Notes: a model not told the origin generated them from the letters alone. Positions 45,822 through 55,305 are shown, counted from the stretch's first letter. The stretch: 64,000 nucleotides of DNA from Sphingomonas liriopis (GCF_024211255.1 NZ_JAMLDY010000001.1:1-64000), one strand, 5' to 3'. Numbers and translations: made by a program.

Positions 45822-46769
45822 ATGCCTGAAGTACAGTTCACGAGGCGCAGCTCGCTTGCTGCCATGGCCGGGGCATCGGTGCTCATGGCGACCTCAGCCT
45901 GGGGCGCCGGTCGATCCAGATCGCTTTTCAACCTCGACGACCGACCGCTGGGGATCCAGCTCTACACGCTCAATGGCGAGTTCACGTCCGACCCCGAAGG
46001 CATGTTCCAGGCGCTATCGCGGATCGGATATCGGCGGTTCGAGTGCGATCTGGAAAGGATGGCCAAGCCTGGGTTTCGGGCCGCGGCGGCTCGCCATGGT
46101 CTGTCCTGCAACAGCGTGCACCTCAACCCCATGGCGCTGGAGAACGATGCGGACTTCCCCGCTCTGATCGAACGCGCCCGTGCGGCCGGCGTGCGCTTCG
46201 CCGGCGTGTCCATCTTCCCTTTCTCGCCGGCTTTGCTTCAGGGCAACCGCGATCCGATAGAGGTGGCGCTCTCCCGGATCGCAGCAAGCAAGACGCTCGA
46301 TGACTGGCGTCGGATCGCCGACCTCTTGAACCGCCGAGGTGCTGCGTTCCGGCAGGCCGGCATCCGCCTGTACTACCACAATCACAACGTCGAGTTCCGC
46401 CGGTTGGAGGGAACCACCCCCTTTGCCGTGCTGATGAAGCACACCGATCCTGGGTCGGTCTCGTTCGAACTCGATGTCGGCTGGGTCGCCGCGGCCGGCC
46501 TCGATCCGGTAGCGGTCATCGCGGCGCATCCGGGGCGTTTTCGCCTGATGCACGTAAAGGACATCAAGAAGGGGACGGCGCCCAATTACGAGATGAAGCA
46601 GATACCGGCCGAGGTGGGCTCCGGCAGTCTCGATTGGCCCAAGCTGATCGGTGCCGCACGCCGGGCAGGCATCACGGAATTCTTCGTCGAGCAGGAACCG
46701 CCCTTCGCCCGTCCACGGATCGAGGCGGCGGAAATCAGCGCGAAGTACCTGCTGGGGCTAAGAGCATGA
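45822..46769 (+). CDS. Sugar phosphate isomerase/epimerase family protein, exported
   Basis: A 315-residue TIM-barrel protein of the xylose isomerase-like AP endonuclease 2 superfamily. A twin-arginine signal (FTRRSSLAAMAG, then a hydrophobic stretch) directs it to the periplasm. GIQLYTLNGEF opens the barrel; YYHNHNVEF, ELDVGWVAAAG, RLMHVKDIKKG and FFVEQEPP supply metal and substrate residues. Typical of carbohydrate-use clusters. ATG 45822 has GGAAAGGA upstream. Substrate unknown. Confidence 0.9.
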   Translation: MPEVQFTRRSSLAAMAGASVLMATSAWGAGRSRSLFNLDDRPLGIQLYTLNGEFTSDPEGMFQALSRIGYRRFECDLERMAKPGFRAAAARHGLSCNSVHLNPMALENDADFPALIERARAAGVRFAGVSIFPFSPALLQGNRDPIEVALSRIAASKTLDDWRRIADLLNRRGAAFRQAGIRLYYHNHNVEFRRLEGTTPFAVLMKHTDPGSVSFELDVGWVAAAGLDPVAVIAAHPGRFRLMHVKDIKKGTAPNYEMKQIPAEVGSGSLDWPKLIGAARRAGITEFFVEQEPPFARPRIEAAEISAKYLLGLRA

Positions 46770-46801
46770 GCGAAGCAGCGCGGCGGCTGGGTTGAAGGGA
46801 G

Positions 46802-47008
46802 TTGCTTGTCGCGCTTGGAATATGCGACGTGGCGGTCCACATCGGTCTGCGCGTGATTCCGCATGGAGAGACCGCTCCAGCCGCCGAGTTCGTTGCCGCG
46901 GACCGATCGCTGGTCGCGGCCATGGCAGACGCCTCCCGCTTCCGCCCGGCGTTGCGTGATGCGGCGCGGCGGATGCTGACCGAATGGCTGCAAGGCGTGC
47001 GGGCGTGA
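46802..47008 (+). CDS. Short frame of unknown nature, perhaps a 3' gene fragment
   Basis: A 68-codon frame ending VAAMADASRFRPALRDAARR and then about ten more residues. It has normal codon use and overlaps the yggS relic start by GTGA, as real genes do, but I recognise no family, and the only start is a TTG. It may be the C-terminal end of a lost gene that preceded yggS. Confidence 0.25.
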   Translation: MLVALGICDVAVHIGLRVIPHGETAPAAEFVAADRSLVAAMADASRFRPALRDAARRMLTEWLQGVRA

Positions 47009-47281
47009 CGGCGACGCTGGCGGATGTGACCGCCAATCTGAAGCTCGTAAAATCCCGGATCGCGGCAGCGGCTCTGCAATCCGGCCGCGCAGGCGATGCG
47101 GCGCGGTTGGTCCTCGTCACCAAGACGATCGAGCCGTCCCGTATCCTCGAAGCCGTTCGCGCAGGACAAGTCGACCTTGGCGAGAACAGGTGCAGGAGGG
47201 CGCCCGCAAGGCGCAAGCGCTGGCGAAAGAAGCGATTCGCTGGTCGATGACCGGCCATCTGCAGAGCAACAAGGTCAAGGA
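47005..47281 (+). pseudogene. YggS (PLP homeostasis protein), frameshifted 5' fragment
   Basis: From GTG 47005 the sequence follows YggS: TANLKLVKSRIAAAA, LVLVTKTIEPSRILEAV, VDLGENR. One base is then missing, and the next frame resumes at VQEGARKAQALAKEAIRW and GHLQSNKVKE. Homology then stops abruptly where a yafY-like gene begins on the opposite strand. The lysine that binds PLP is present in VTKTIE. At most 40% of the gene remains. Confidence 0.85.
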
Positions 47282-47288
47282 GGCGCTG

Positions 47289-47426
47289 CGCCCGCAGGGC
47301 ATCGATATCCCGATAAAGCGTCCGGATGGAAATGCCGAGCACATTGGCGAGCACCTGCCCGGATGCCGGCCGCCTGCGTCGCCGAAGAACCTGAAGCAGC
47401 TCAAGAAGCCGGTCCGCGCGCGCCAT
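47289..47426 (-). pseudogene. YafY-like (HTH/WYL) regulator, 5' fragment
   Basis: The ATG at 47426 with GAGGAGG upstream starts a clear HTH_11 domain: MARADRLLELLQVLRRRRRP and LANVLGISIRTLYRDIDALR. After about residue 46 family similarity ends at the point where the yggS fragment ends on the other strand, so a deletion or rearrangement joined the two. The frame runs on to 46758 only as antisense of yggS. The WYL domain is missing. Confidence 0.8.
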
Positions 47427-48411
47427 CCAGCCTCCTCGCCTGGCATGTCATTCGGTTCTCATGGGCTGCCAGATAATGGATCGGGTAACGCTGACAAAGG
47501 TGGACGGTGCATGATCGCCCGACGCTTGCCGTGCCTGGCGCGAATTGCCTGACCAACGCGTCGATCGTCACCTGCACCCGCGCGGTCTTGTAGAGATCAG
47601 CGTGGGCGACGAGCCAGACATCGAACGTGCCGGCGCGATCGGGCATGATCCGCACCAGCTCGGCTTCGGTATCGGCGCGGTAGCAGGGCAGTTCGGCCAC
47701 GCCGATACCGGCGGCGGCGGCGTCGACGAGTGTGACCGACGACGATGCCCGCAACACGATCCTCCCGCCGGCGACCGATTCCCCGCACAGCGCTTCGGGC
47801 CCCGTCGGCGTGACCTTCTGCTGATAGGCGATGAGATCGTGGCCCGCGAACGCGCCACCGGCGACCGGCGTACCGCGCAGAGCGAGATAGGCGCGTGCGG
47901 TGTAGATGCCCGTTTCCAGCGTCGCCAAGCGCCGCACGATCAGGTCCGGCGCATCCGGCCGCAAGGTGCGGATGGCGATGTCGGCCTCACGCCGGGTGAG
48001 GTTGGCGATGTCCTGCGAGGTCAGGCAGACGATCTCTATGCCGGGATGCGCCTGTCGCAGGCTGGCGATCGCGGGGAGCACATACCGCTTCGCGAGCGAG
48101 TCTGTTGTCGCGATCCGCACCGATCCGGTCAGCCGCTCGTCGAGCCCCAATACCCGGCGCTCCATCTGCGCGACGGAGCGCTCGATCGCCTCGGCCGGTT
48201 CGACCAACGCCTCCCCGGCCGGCGTCAGCACGTACAGGGACGGCGTGCGCAAGAACAACCGTGCGCCGAGTTCGTCTTCGAGAGCCGCCAGACGCCGCCC
48301 GACCGTCGCCTGATCGACCTTCAGTTGACGAGCGGCGCTGCGCAGCGTGCCGGCGCGCGCCACCGCCAGAAAGAAGCGGGCATGGTCCCAGTTCAATGCG
48401 GCCTTCTCCAC
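47401..48411 (-). CDS. LysR family transcriptional regulator
   Basis: 336 residues. The N-terminal helix-turn-helix (FFLAVARAGTLRSAARQLKV, QATVGRRLAALEDELG) is followed by the periplasmic-binding-like co-inducer domain (VRIATTDSLAKRYVLPAIA). Family proteins end near IDALVRQF; here about 35 unrelated residues follow, read from DNA that should be intergenic, and the frame overlaps the yafY relic start by 26 bases, so the true stop may have been lost. Divergent from a drug efflux gene, its likely target. Confidence 0.88.
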   Translation of the reverse strand: MEKAALNWDHARFFLAVARAGTLRSAARQLKVDQATVGRRLAALEDELGARLFLRTPSLYVLTPAGEALVEPAEAIERSVAQMERRVLGLDERLTGSVRIATTDSLAKRYVLPAIASLRQAHPGIEIVCLTSQDIANLTRREADIAIRTLRPDAPDLIVRRLATLETGIYTARAYLALRGTPVAGGAFAGHDLIAYQQKVTPTGPEALCGESVAGGRIVLRASSSVTLVDAAAAGIGVAELPCYRADTEAELVRIMPDRAGTFDVWLVAHADLYKTARVQVTIDALVRQFAPGTASVGRSCTVHLCQRYPIHYLAAHENRMTCQARRLDGARGPAS

Positions 48412-48425
48412 CGTTCAAAATCTAC

Positions 48426-48453
48426 GATGCATCCATGCATCATGATAATGCAT
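48426..48453. promoter_or_regulatory. ATGCAT repeats, possible LysR operator
   Basis: GATGCATCCATGCATC (48426-48441) is a perfect palindrome, and a third ATGCAT follows at 48448. The cluster lies between the divergent LysR and MFS genes, 15 bases from the LysR start, where an autoregulatory site would be. Confidence 0.5.
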
Positions 48454-48512
48454 AAGCGCTGCTTTGTTGCATCATTTTAACTCTTAAAATTGAAGCGGAC
48501 AGGAGATGTCCG

Positions 48513-49949
48513 ATGATGCGATGCGACACTTTGGAGGGCAGCAACGCCGATAACGCCGGCATCGAACATGACGCGATCTCAGCGAGGCGGCGCAGGCTAT
48601 CCCTCTGGCTGGTGGCAGGCGGTATGTTCATGGCGGTGCTGGATGCTACCATCGTCAATGTCGCGCTGCCGGCGATGCGCGCCGATCTCGATGCGACGGT
48701 CGGCGGCCTCGCCTGGATCGTCGATGCTTATACGCTCAGCATGGCGGCGCTGATCCTCGCCGGCGGCATCCTCGCCGATCGCTGGGGCGCCAAACGCGTC
48801 TATCTTGTCGGCCTCGCGCTGTTCGCCGCCGCCTCCGCGATATGCGGGGGCGCCGCCACCGTCGCCTGGCTTGTCGCGGCGCGCTTCATGCAAGGTGCGG
48901 GAGCGGCGTTGTTCCTCCCCGCCTCGCTGGCGATCGTGCGGAGCGTCTTCAACGATCCCGACGATCGGGCGAAGGCGATCGCGACATGGGCCGGCATCGC
49001 CTCCGTCGCCGCCGCGATCGGACCCGTTGCCGGTGGCGTTCTGGTGGGCGGCTTCGGCTGGCGCAGCGTCTTCTTCGTCAACCTGCCCACCGGCCTGCTC
49101 GCGTTCATGCTGACGGCGTGGATCGTGCCGGACAGGTCGGTGCAGCGCGCGCGGAGGTTCGACTGGGCCGGGCAAGTCGCGAGTATCGTCATGCTCGGTG
49201 CCCTGTGCTTCGCCGCGATCGAATGTCCGGAACGGGGCGTCGCGTCACCGGCGGTCTGGCTGGCCGGTGCCATCGCGGCTGGCGCCGCCACCGCCTGGTT
49301 CCTGATCGAACGCCGGGTCCGCGACCCGATGGTTCCGCTCGTCTGGTTCCGCAACCCGGTGTTCGTCGCCGCCAATCTCGTCGGGTGTCTCGTCTATGTC
49401 GGCTATTTCGGGATGCTGTTCGTCCTGAGCCTTTACCTGCACGGCGACTACGGGCTCGACGCGCGCCAGACCGGGCTCGCCTTGTTGCCCGTCGCGGCGA
49501 GCCTGACCGCCGGCAACGTGATCGCCGGCAGGCTGCAGGGCCATATGTCGCCCCACGGACTCATCGCCGGCAGCCTGATCCTCGCGGCGCTGTCGGTGCC
49601 GCTCGCCGCGGAACTGTTGGTCGCCCATGCGGCTTGGCCGGCGATCGTGGCGGCGCTCGCCATCTTCGGCGCCGGCACGTCCGCCTCCGTGCCGCCGATG
49701 ATTGCGGTCGTGCTCGAACAGGTTCCCGAAACCGCGTCGGGCGTCGCGTCGGGCCTGCTGAACGCCATGCGTCAGATCGGAAGCCTGTTCGGCGTCGCCG
49801 CCGCCGGCGCGGCCGTGGCGCTCGCGCCGAACTGGTCGAGCGCCTTGTGGCGCGTGACGATCCTGGCCGCCGCCGTCTACGCGCTTGCGGCTGCGCTGGC
49901 GATAGGCTGGATCGGTCGGCGCAACGTGCGACCGGATGCCCATATCTGA
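48513..49949 (+). CDS. MFS drug:H+ antiporter, DHA2 (14-helix) family
   Basis: 478 residues with about 14 hydrophobic segments. MAVLDATIVNVALPAMRADL (motif D1) is in the first helix, GGILADRWGAKRVYLVGL is motif A, and AAIGPVAGGVLVGGFGWRSV is motif C, the antiporter motif, with WRW-type FVNLP after it. EmrB/QacA-like, expected to export toxic organic compounds. ATG 48513; the first 25 residues are polar. Divergent from LysR. Confidence 0.93.
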   Translation: MMRCDTLEGSNADNAGIEHDAISARRRRLSLWLVAGGMFMAVLDATIVNVALPAMRADLDATVGGLAWIVDAYTLSMAALILAGGILADRWGAKRVYLVGLALFAAASAICGGAATVAWLVAARFMQGAGAALFLPASLAIVRSVFNDPDDRAKAIATWAGIASVAAAIGPVAGGVLVGGFGWRSVFFVNLPTGLLAFMLTAWIVPDRSVQRARRFDWAGQVASIVMLGALCFAAIECPERGVASPAVWLAGAIAAGAATAWFLIERRVRDPMVPLVWFRNPVFVAANLVGCLVYVGYFGMLFVLSLYLHGDYGLDARQTGLALLPVAASLTAGNVIAGRLQGHMSPHGLIAGSLILAALSVPLAAELLVAHAAWPAIVAALAIFGAGTSASVPPMIAVVLEQVPETASGVASGLLNAMRQIGSLFGVAAAGAAVALAPNWSSALWRVTILAAAVYALAAALAIGWIGRRNVRPDAHI

Positions 49950-49981
49950 CCGGAAGGGGGCGGAAAGCCTGCCTTGCCCGA

Positions 49982-50611
49982 TCACGCCCGCTGGCGAGCC
50001 AGTTCCTCGTTGGCGATCCCGACCATCGCGAGCAGTTCCGCCCGACCCGCGCCATCGCGAGCCTGAACCGACATGCCCTGGATGATCGCCCCGACGAAGC
50101 GGGCGAGCGCGGCAGGGTCAGCGGCGGATGACAGCTCTCTCTCCGCCTTGGCGCGTTCCAGCCTTTCGCGGATGCGCGCGATCGTCGCCTCCCGCATCGC
50201 CGACACCATCCTGGAAACGGGATCATTCTCCACCGCGCAGCCGAGTACGGCGGTCGAGATCATGCAACCCGGCGGATAAGAGGCGTCGGTGAACAGGGCG
50301 GCCTGCGCCTCCAGCCAGGCGGTCAGCGTGCCCAGCACGCCGGGCGCGGCGAGCATGTCGTCGGTCAGGGTCGCGAAGGCCGTACCGTACCAGCCCAGCG
50401 CCTCCCGATAGAGATCGGCCTTCGAGCCGAAGGCGGCATAGAGGCTCTGCGGCGTGATCCCCATCGCGGCCGTCAGATCCATGATCGAGGCGCCTTCGTA
50501 GCCGAGCCGCCAGAAGGTCTCCCCCGCCTTTGCCAGCACATCCGCGCGGTCGAACGCCGGCGGTCGACCACGGCGTCGCGCCGGAGCCTCTCTATTTTTC
50601 ACATCGTTCAC
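49982..50611 (-). CDS. TetR/AcrR family regulator
   Basis: 209 residues. GRPPAFDRADVLAKAGETFW, GASIMDLTAAMGITPQSLYA and FGSKADLYREAL form the DNA-binding domain; GCMISTAVLGCAVENDP is in the ligand domain. Divergent by 65 bases from the serine hydrolase-MFS pair, its likely target. Similar in domain layout to the TetR at 44370. Confidence 0.9.
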   Translation of the reverse strand: MNDVKNREAPARRRGRPPAFDRADVLAKAGETFWRLGYEGASIMDLTAAMGITPQSLYAAFGSKADLYREALGWYGTAFATLTDDMLAAPGVLGTLTAWLEAQAALFTDASYPPGCMISTAVLGCAVENDPVSRMVSAMREATIARIRERLERAKAERELSSAADPAALARFVGAIIQGMSVQARDGAGRAELLAMVGIANEELARQRA

Positions 50612-50676
50612 TCTAGAATTCCATCACCAGTCGTGCTTTATGGAGCGATCATAGTGATAATACAGGACGCCTCTCG

Positions 50677-51825
50677 ATGAGTCAGCATTCTTCTCGCAGC
50701 GCCAGGATCGATGGGGCCATCGACCGGGCCCTTGCGGACAACAGGCTCGTCGGCGCGGTGGTCCTCGTCGCCCGGCACGGCAAGATCACCTACAGGCGCG
50801 CGGCCGGCTTCCTCGATCGCGAGGCGGGGGCGCCAATGCGCGACGATGCGATTTTCCGCTTCGCCTCGGTATCGAAACCGTTCGTGACAGCGGCCGCGAT
50901 GCGCCTCGTCGAACGCGGCGTGATCGCGCTCGACCAGCCCGTCGTCCGCTGGCTCCCGGATTTCCGTCCCGCCGTGCCGAACGGTGCGAAGCCGCAGATC
51001 ACGCTGCACCAACTCCTGACGCACACATCGGGTCTGAGCTACGGCTTCCTCGAACCGGAGGGCAGCGCCTATCATCAGCTCGGCATTTCTGACGGTCTCG
51101 ATCGGCCGGGCCGCGCGATGGACGACAACCTGCATCGGCTGGCGCAGGCACCGCTGGTTTTCGCGCCCGGCACGGGGTGGCGCTATTCGCTCGGCATCGA
51201 CGTCGTCGGCGCGGTGCTGGAAGCAGCCACCGGCGATCCCCTCGATGCCATCGTCCGCAATGAAATCACCGGCCCGCTGAGGCTTGCCGACACCGGCTTC
51301 GCCGTCACCGATCTCTCGCGCCTGGCGGTGCCCTATGCCGATGGCGCTCACGGCCCGGTGCGGATCGAAGGCACAATCACGGTGCCGCTGCCGCCGCAGG
51401 CCGGAGATGGCGCAATCCCGTTCACGCCGGCGCGTATCTTCGATCCCGCCTCCTTCCCGTCGGGCGGTGCGGGCATGGCGGGCACGGCGGCCGATCTGTT
51501 GACCTTCCTCGAAGTGATCCGCACGGGCGGCGCACCGGTCCTGAAACCGGAAACGGTCGCGGCGATGATGCGCGATCAGGTCGGGCCGCAGGCGGAAACG
51601 CAAGGCCCCGGCTGGGGCTTCGGCTATGGCGGGGCCGTCCTCGTCGATCCCGCACCAAGCGGCACACCGCAGGCGGCAGGAACGTTGCAATGGGGCGGCG
51701 CCTACGGCCATAACTGGTTCGTCGACCGGGTGAACGGGCTCTCGGTCGTCGCGCTGACCGATACGGCCTTCGAGGGGATGTGCGGACAGTTCGTCACCGA
51801 TCTGCGGGATGCGATCTATGGCTGA
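50677..51825 (+). CDS. Serine hydrolase, class C beta-lactamase-like
   Basis: 382 residues of the Beta-lactamase (PF00144) family. The nucleophile Ser of SxxK lies in FASVSKPFVTA; WRYSLGIDVVG holds the Tyr (the usual YxN Asn is Gly here), and WGGAYGHNWFVD stands in for the KTG-like third motif. No signal peptide is visible, so a cytosolic esterase or amidase is more likely than a true beta-lactamase. Overlaps the MFS gene downstream by eight bases. Confidence 0.88.
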   Translation: MSQHSSRSARIDGAIDRALADNRLVGAVVLVARHGKITYRRAAGFLDREAGAPMRDDAIFRFASVSKPFVTAAAMRLVERGVIALDQPVVRWLPDFRPAVPNGAKPQITLHQLLTHTSGLSYGFLEPEGSAYHQLGISDGLDRPGRAMDDNLHRLAQAPLVFAPGTGWRYSLGIDVVGAVLEAATGDPLDAIVRNEITGPLRLADTGFAVTDLSRLAVPYADGAHGPVRIEGTITVPLPPQAGDGAIPFTPARIFDPASFPSGGAGMAGTAADLLTFLEVIRTGGAPVLKPETVAAMMRDQVGPQAETQGPGWGFGYGGAVLVDPAPSGTPQAAGTLQWGGAYGHNWFVDRVNGLSVVALTDTAFEGMCGQFVTDLRDAIYG

Positions 51826-53008
51826 TGCGGCGCGTCCTGCGAAAGCGCCGCTGGTCGCGCTGGCGGTCGCGGCCTTCGGCATCGGCACGACCGAGTTCGT
51901 CATCATGGGAATGTTGCCGGAGGTGGCGGCCGATCTGCATGTCGGCCTCCCGGCGGCCGGACTGCTCGTGTCGAGCTACGCGCTGGGTGTCGCCTTTGGC
52001 GGGCCGGTGCTGGCGGCGCTTCTGGCACGCGTGCCGGCGCGCGCGACGCTCGTCGGGTTGATGGCGCTGTTCATCGCCGGCAACCTCGGCTGCGCCATCG
52101 CGCCGACCTACACGCTGCTGATGCTGGCGCGGATCGTCACCGCGCTGTGCCATGCGGCCTTTTTCGGAACGGGAGCGGTGGTCGCGGCAAGGCTCGCCGC
52201 GCCGGGCCGCAGTGCTCAGGCGATCGCGCTGATGATCAGCGGCTTGACCATCGCCAATGTCATCGGGGTGCCGCTCGGCACGTTCATCGGTCAGGCGGCG
52301 GGATGGCGTGCGACCTTTCTTGCCGTCGCTGGCATCGGCGTCGTCGCGTTCCTCGGCATGGTGCGCCTGCTGCCGCCGGTCGCGGTGGCGCGCGATCTCG
52401 TCGCGGAGGTCCGCGTCCTGAAGGCGCCGCAGGTCTGGCTGACGCTTGCGATCAGCACCCTCGCCTCGACCAGCATGTTTGGCTTCTTCACCTACATCAC
52501 GCCGATTCTGACAAAGCTCGGTGAGGTGGCCAAGGGCGACGTCGGCTATGTGCTGCTGGCGGTCGGCATCGGCCTGACGGCGGGCAATTACCTTGGCGCC
52601 CGGCTCGCCGACTGGCGCGCAGGACCAAGCCTCGTCGCAATCCTGGCCGGGGTCGCGACCATACTGCTGATCTTCGCTGCGTTCGGTCGCACGCCGTGGT
52701 CCGCGACCGTGATCGTCACACTTTGGGGTATTCTCGCCTTCGCGGTCTGTGCGATCACGCAGGCGATGGTGGTCGAAGCAGCGAGCGCCGCGCCCAACCT
52801 CGCCTCTACGCTCAACATCAGCGCCTTCAATCTCGGCAACGCCATCGGAGCGGGGGCCAGCGCCGCCGCCCTATCGGCCGGATGGGGACTGGCGGCCATT
52901 CCGCTGGTGGCCGCTTCGGTGGCCGCACTGGCGGCGACGGTGGCGATCATCGCGGTCGTGGTCGTAAAACGCCCCCGCAAGACGTCCCGCACCGAAGCGG
53001 CCGGCTAA
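51818..53008 (+). CDS. MFS transporter, DHA1 (12-helix) family
   Basis: 396 residues, about 12 helices. AAFGIGTTEFVIMGMLPEVA is the first-helix signature of AraJ/Cmx-type exporters (chloramphenicol and sugar efflux), and GPVLAALLARVPARATLVGL is motif A. ATG 51818 overlaps the serine hydrolase stop, so the two are co-translated. Substrate unknown; pairing with a hydrolase suggests a compound that is both cleaved and exported. Confidence 0.92.
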   Translation: MADAARPAKAPLVALAVAAFGIGTTEFVIMGMLPEVAADLHVGLPAAGLLVSSYALGVAFGGPVLAALLARVPARATLVGLMALFIAGNLGCAIAPTYTLLMLARIVTALCHAAFFGTGAVVAARLAAPGRSAQAIALMISGLTIANVIGVPLGTFIGQAAGWRATFLAVAGIGVVAFLGMVRLLPPVAVARDLVAEVRVLKAPQVWLTLAISTLASTSMFGFFTYITPILTKLGEVAKGDVGYVLLAVGIGLTAGNYLGARLADWRAGPSLVAILAGVATILLIFAAFGRTPWSATVIVTLWGILAFAVCAITQAMVVEAASAAPNLASTLNISAFNLGNAIGAGASAAALSAGWGLAAIPLVAASVAALAATVAIIAVVVVKRPRKTSRTEAAG

Positions 53009-53039
53009 ATGCCATGGGAAATGCGAAGCGTCGGAGCGT

Positions 53040-53945
53040 TTACGCCACGAACAACCGCCGGTGCTGCATCGGCGTGCGGCCCATCACGCGGCGGAAGGCT
53101 GTGCTGAACGCGGCTTCCGATTCATAGCCCACGGAAAAGCCGATGGTGGCGACGCTGTCGCCGCTGCGCTGCAGCCGATCGGCGGCCAGGCGCATCCGCC
53201 AGTTCGCCAGATAGTCGAGCGGTGTCTGTCCCACGACATTGCGGAAGCGTTCGGCGAAGGTGGTGCGCGACATGCCGGCCAGAGCCGCAAGTTCCGCCAG
53301 CGTCCAGCGGCGTTGCGGCGCGGCGTGCATGGCGCCGAGCGCGCGGGTCAGCCGCTGGTCGGCGAGCGCACCGAGCCAGCCGGACTTTTCGCCGGACGTG
53401 AGCCAGAGCCGCAGCACCTGAAGCAGCATGATCTGCGCAAGATGGTCCGCCATCAGCGCGCCGCCGGGCGATCGCTGCTTCAATTCCAGCGCCAGTTGCT
53501 CCAGCGACCAGCGCAGCACCGCCGCCTGGCTGGAGGCGTCGCGGATATGGACGATTGGTGGCAGCGCGTCGAACAGCAGCCCGGCGTGATCGCCCTCGAA
53601 CGCGAAGCGCCCGCCGATCAGGAAGAAGTCGCCGCCGCCATTGCAGGTCGCGATGCCGTCCGCCGCGTGATCGTAGATCGTCGCGGAATCGATGGGCGGC
53701 GGCGCGTCTTCCGTGGCGAACAGGAACGGCCGTCCACGGGTGAGCAGGAAACAGTCTCCGGCCTCGATCCGTATCGGCTCTGGTTCGCCGTCCACCCTCA
53801 CCCAGCAAGCGCCACGCAACACGGTGTTGAACTTGATGCCGTTATGGGCGGGAAACCGGATCGCCCATTCGCCGCCGGCATCGAGCCCTGCGCTGATCGC
53901 GGTCCTGGGCCTCAGCAGGGAAAGAACGTCGGACAAGGGGTCCAA
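53040..53945 (-). CDS. AraC family transcriptional regulator
   Basis: 301 residues. The N-terminal cupin_6 domain (about 1-180; FNTVLRGACWVRVDGEPEPI, GDCFLLTRGRPF) precedes the HTH_18 domain (WTLAELAALAGMSRTTFAER, FRNVVGQTPLDYLANWRMR, SVGYESEAAFSTAFRRVMG). Divergent from an SDR gene with a 138-base gap, the usual arrangement of this regulator type with its target dehydrogenase. Confidence 0.93.
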   Translation of the reverse strand: MDPLSDVLSLLRPRTAISAGLDAGGEWAIRFPAHNGIKFNTVLRGACWVRVDGEPEPIRIEAGDCFLLTRGRPFLFATEDAPPPIDSATIYDHAADGIATCNGGGDFFLIGGRFAFEGDHAGLLFDALPPIVHIRDASSQAAVLRWSLEQLALELKQRSPGGALMADHLAQIMLLQVLRLWLTSGEKSGWLGALADQRLTRALGAMHAAPQRRWTLAELAALAGMSRTTFAERFRNVVGQTPLDYLANWRMRLAADRLQRSGDSVATIGFSVGYESEAAFSTAFRRVMGRTPMQHRRLFVA

Positions 53946-54083
53946 AGCGTCAAATCCGTATCATCGCGAAAGATAGTCGGACTGTACGGCATGGATCGTT
54001 GGACTGCCATCGCTCATCTTTTCCGAAGCAACACCGACAGGTCCGCAAGGCGCAGGACCGCGTTCAACTTCGGAAGAAGCATC

Positions 54084-55040
54084 ATGACCGATCATCAACA
54101 ACCATTGGGTTCCGGCTTCGGCCCTCGCACGACGGCCTCGGAGGTGCTCGCGGGCATCGACCTGACCGGCAAGTACGCCATCGTCACCGGCGGGCATTCC
54201 GGTCTCGGGTTGGAAACCACCAAGGCGCTGGCGGCCGCCGGAGCGCACGTGCTCGTGGGCGCGCGGACCCCGGTAGCGGCGCGGACGGCGACGCGCGACA
54301 TTCCCGGCGTGAGCGTGGATGCGCTCGACCTTGGAGACCTCGCCAGCGTCGATCTGTTCGCCAGGCGGCTTCTGGGGTCCGGGCGTCATATCGACATGCT
54401 CATCAACAATGCCGGCATCATGGCCTGCCCGGAGACCCGGGTCGGGCCGGGATGGGAAGCGCAATTCGCCACCAACCATCTCGGTCACTTCGTACTGACG
54501 AACCGGCTCTGGCCGTTGCTCGACGGCGGCGCGCGCGTCGTATCGGTCTCCTCCGCCGGACATCACGCTTCGCCGATCCGCTGGGACGACGTGCGGTTCG
54601 AGCACGGCTATGACAAATGGCTGGCCTATGGGCAGTCGAAGACGGCGAACGCGCTGTTCGCGGTTCACCTCGACCGGATCGGCCGCGATCATGGCATCCG
54701 CGCCTTCTCGCTTCATCCCGGCAAGATCTTCACGCCGCTCCAGCGCCATCTGACCCGGAGCGAGATGACCGCCGAGGGCTGGCTCGACGCAAGCGGCAAC
54801 CCGGCCGATCCGACCTTCAAGACGCCCGCGCAAGGGGCGGCGACACAGGTCTGGGCCGCGACATCGCCCCGGCTCGACGGCCTCGGCGGACTCTACTGCG
54901 AGGACTGCGACATCGCCATCCGCGCGGAAACGGCGGACGAACCGTTCGTCGGCGTCAAAGCCTATGCCACCGACCCGGAAGAAGCCGAACGGCTGTGGGA
55001 ACTGTCGGCCGAGACGACACAAATCGCAACGGCTGGATAG
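54084..55040 (+). CDS. Short-chain dehydrogenase/reductase
   Basis: 318 residues. The NAD(P)-binding TGGHSGLGLETTKAL, NNAGIMACPE and catalytic YGQSK (YxxxK), with Ser in VSVSSAGHHAS, mark the retinol dehydrogenase/WW-oxidoreductase-like SDR group. ATG 54084 has CGGAAGAA upstream; a long upstream frame is antisense over the AraC gene. The substrate is unknown; the AraC partner suggests inducible detoxification. Confidence 0.92.
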   Translation: MTDHQQPLGSGFGPRTTASEVLAGIDLTGKYAIVTGGHSGLGLETTKALAAAGAHVLVGARTPVAARTATRDIPGVSVDALDLGDLASVDLFARRLLGSGRHIDMLINNAGIMACPETRVGPGWEAQFATNHLGHFVLTNRLWPLLDGGARVVSVSSAGHHASPIRWDDVRFEHGYDKWLAYGQSKTANALFAVHLDRIGRDHGIRAFSLHPGKIFTPLQRHLTRSEMTAEGWLDASGNPADPTFKTPAQGAATQVWAATSPRLDGLGGLYCEDCDIAIRAETADEPFVGVKAYATDPEEAERLWELSAETTQIATAG

Positions 55041-55305
55041 ACATCAATGTTGGGACGAACAGCCACGCCATCTTCGTGGAAAATTTATCGGAACGGACAA
55101 GCTCCCACCAGATCAGCGGCACACCCAGTGGCACTGGCTGGTGGAACAGGCGTAAGCATCATCATGACCGACGAGCCCAGCGATCTCCTTGAGTTCATCC
55201 GAAGACGGCCCCGCCTTCCACCGCAAACACCGTCTCGACAGCGCCCTGACTGCTTCTGACCATACCGCTGCCCGATCGCTGTCGATATCCAAGTCTCTGC
55301 GTCGA

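Noticed and set aside
50677..51825. Call as an antibiotic-resistance beta-lactamase
   Set aside because: No signal peptide, and the YxN motif is changed to YSLG; the wider serine hydrolase family is the safer call.
55041..55305. Gap after the SDR gene, examined as a transposon end or short gene
   Set aside because: No open frame with family-like sequence and no inverted repeat pair; left unassigned.
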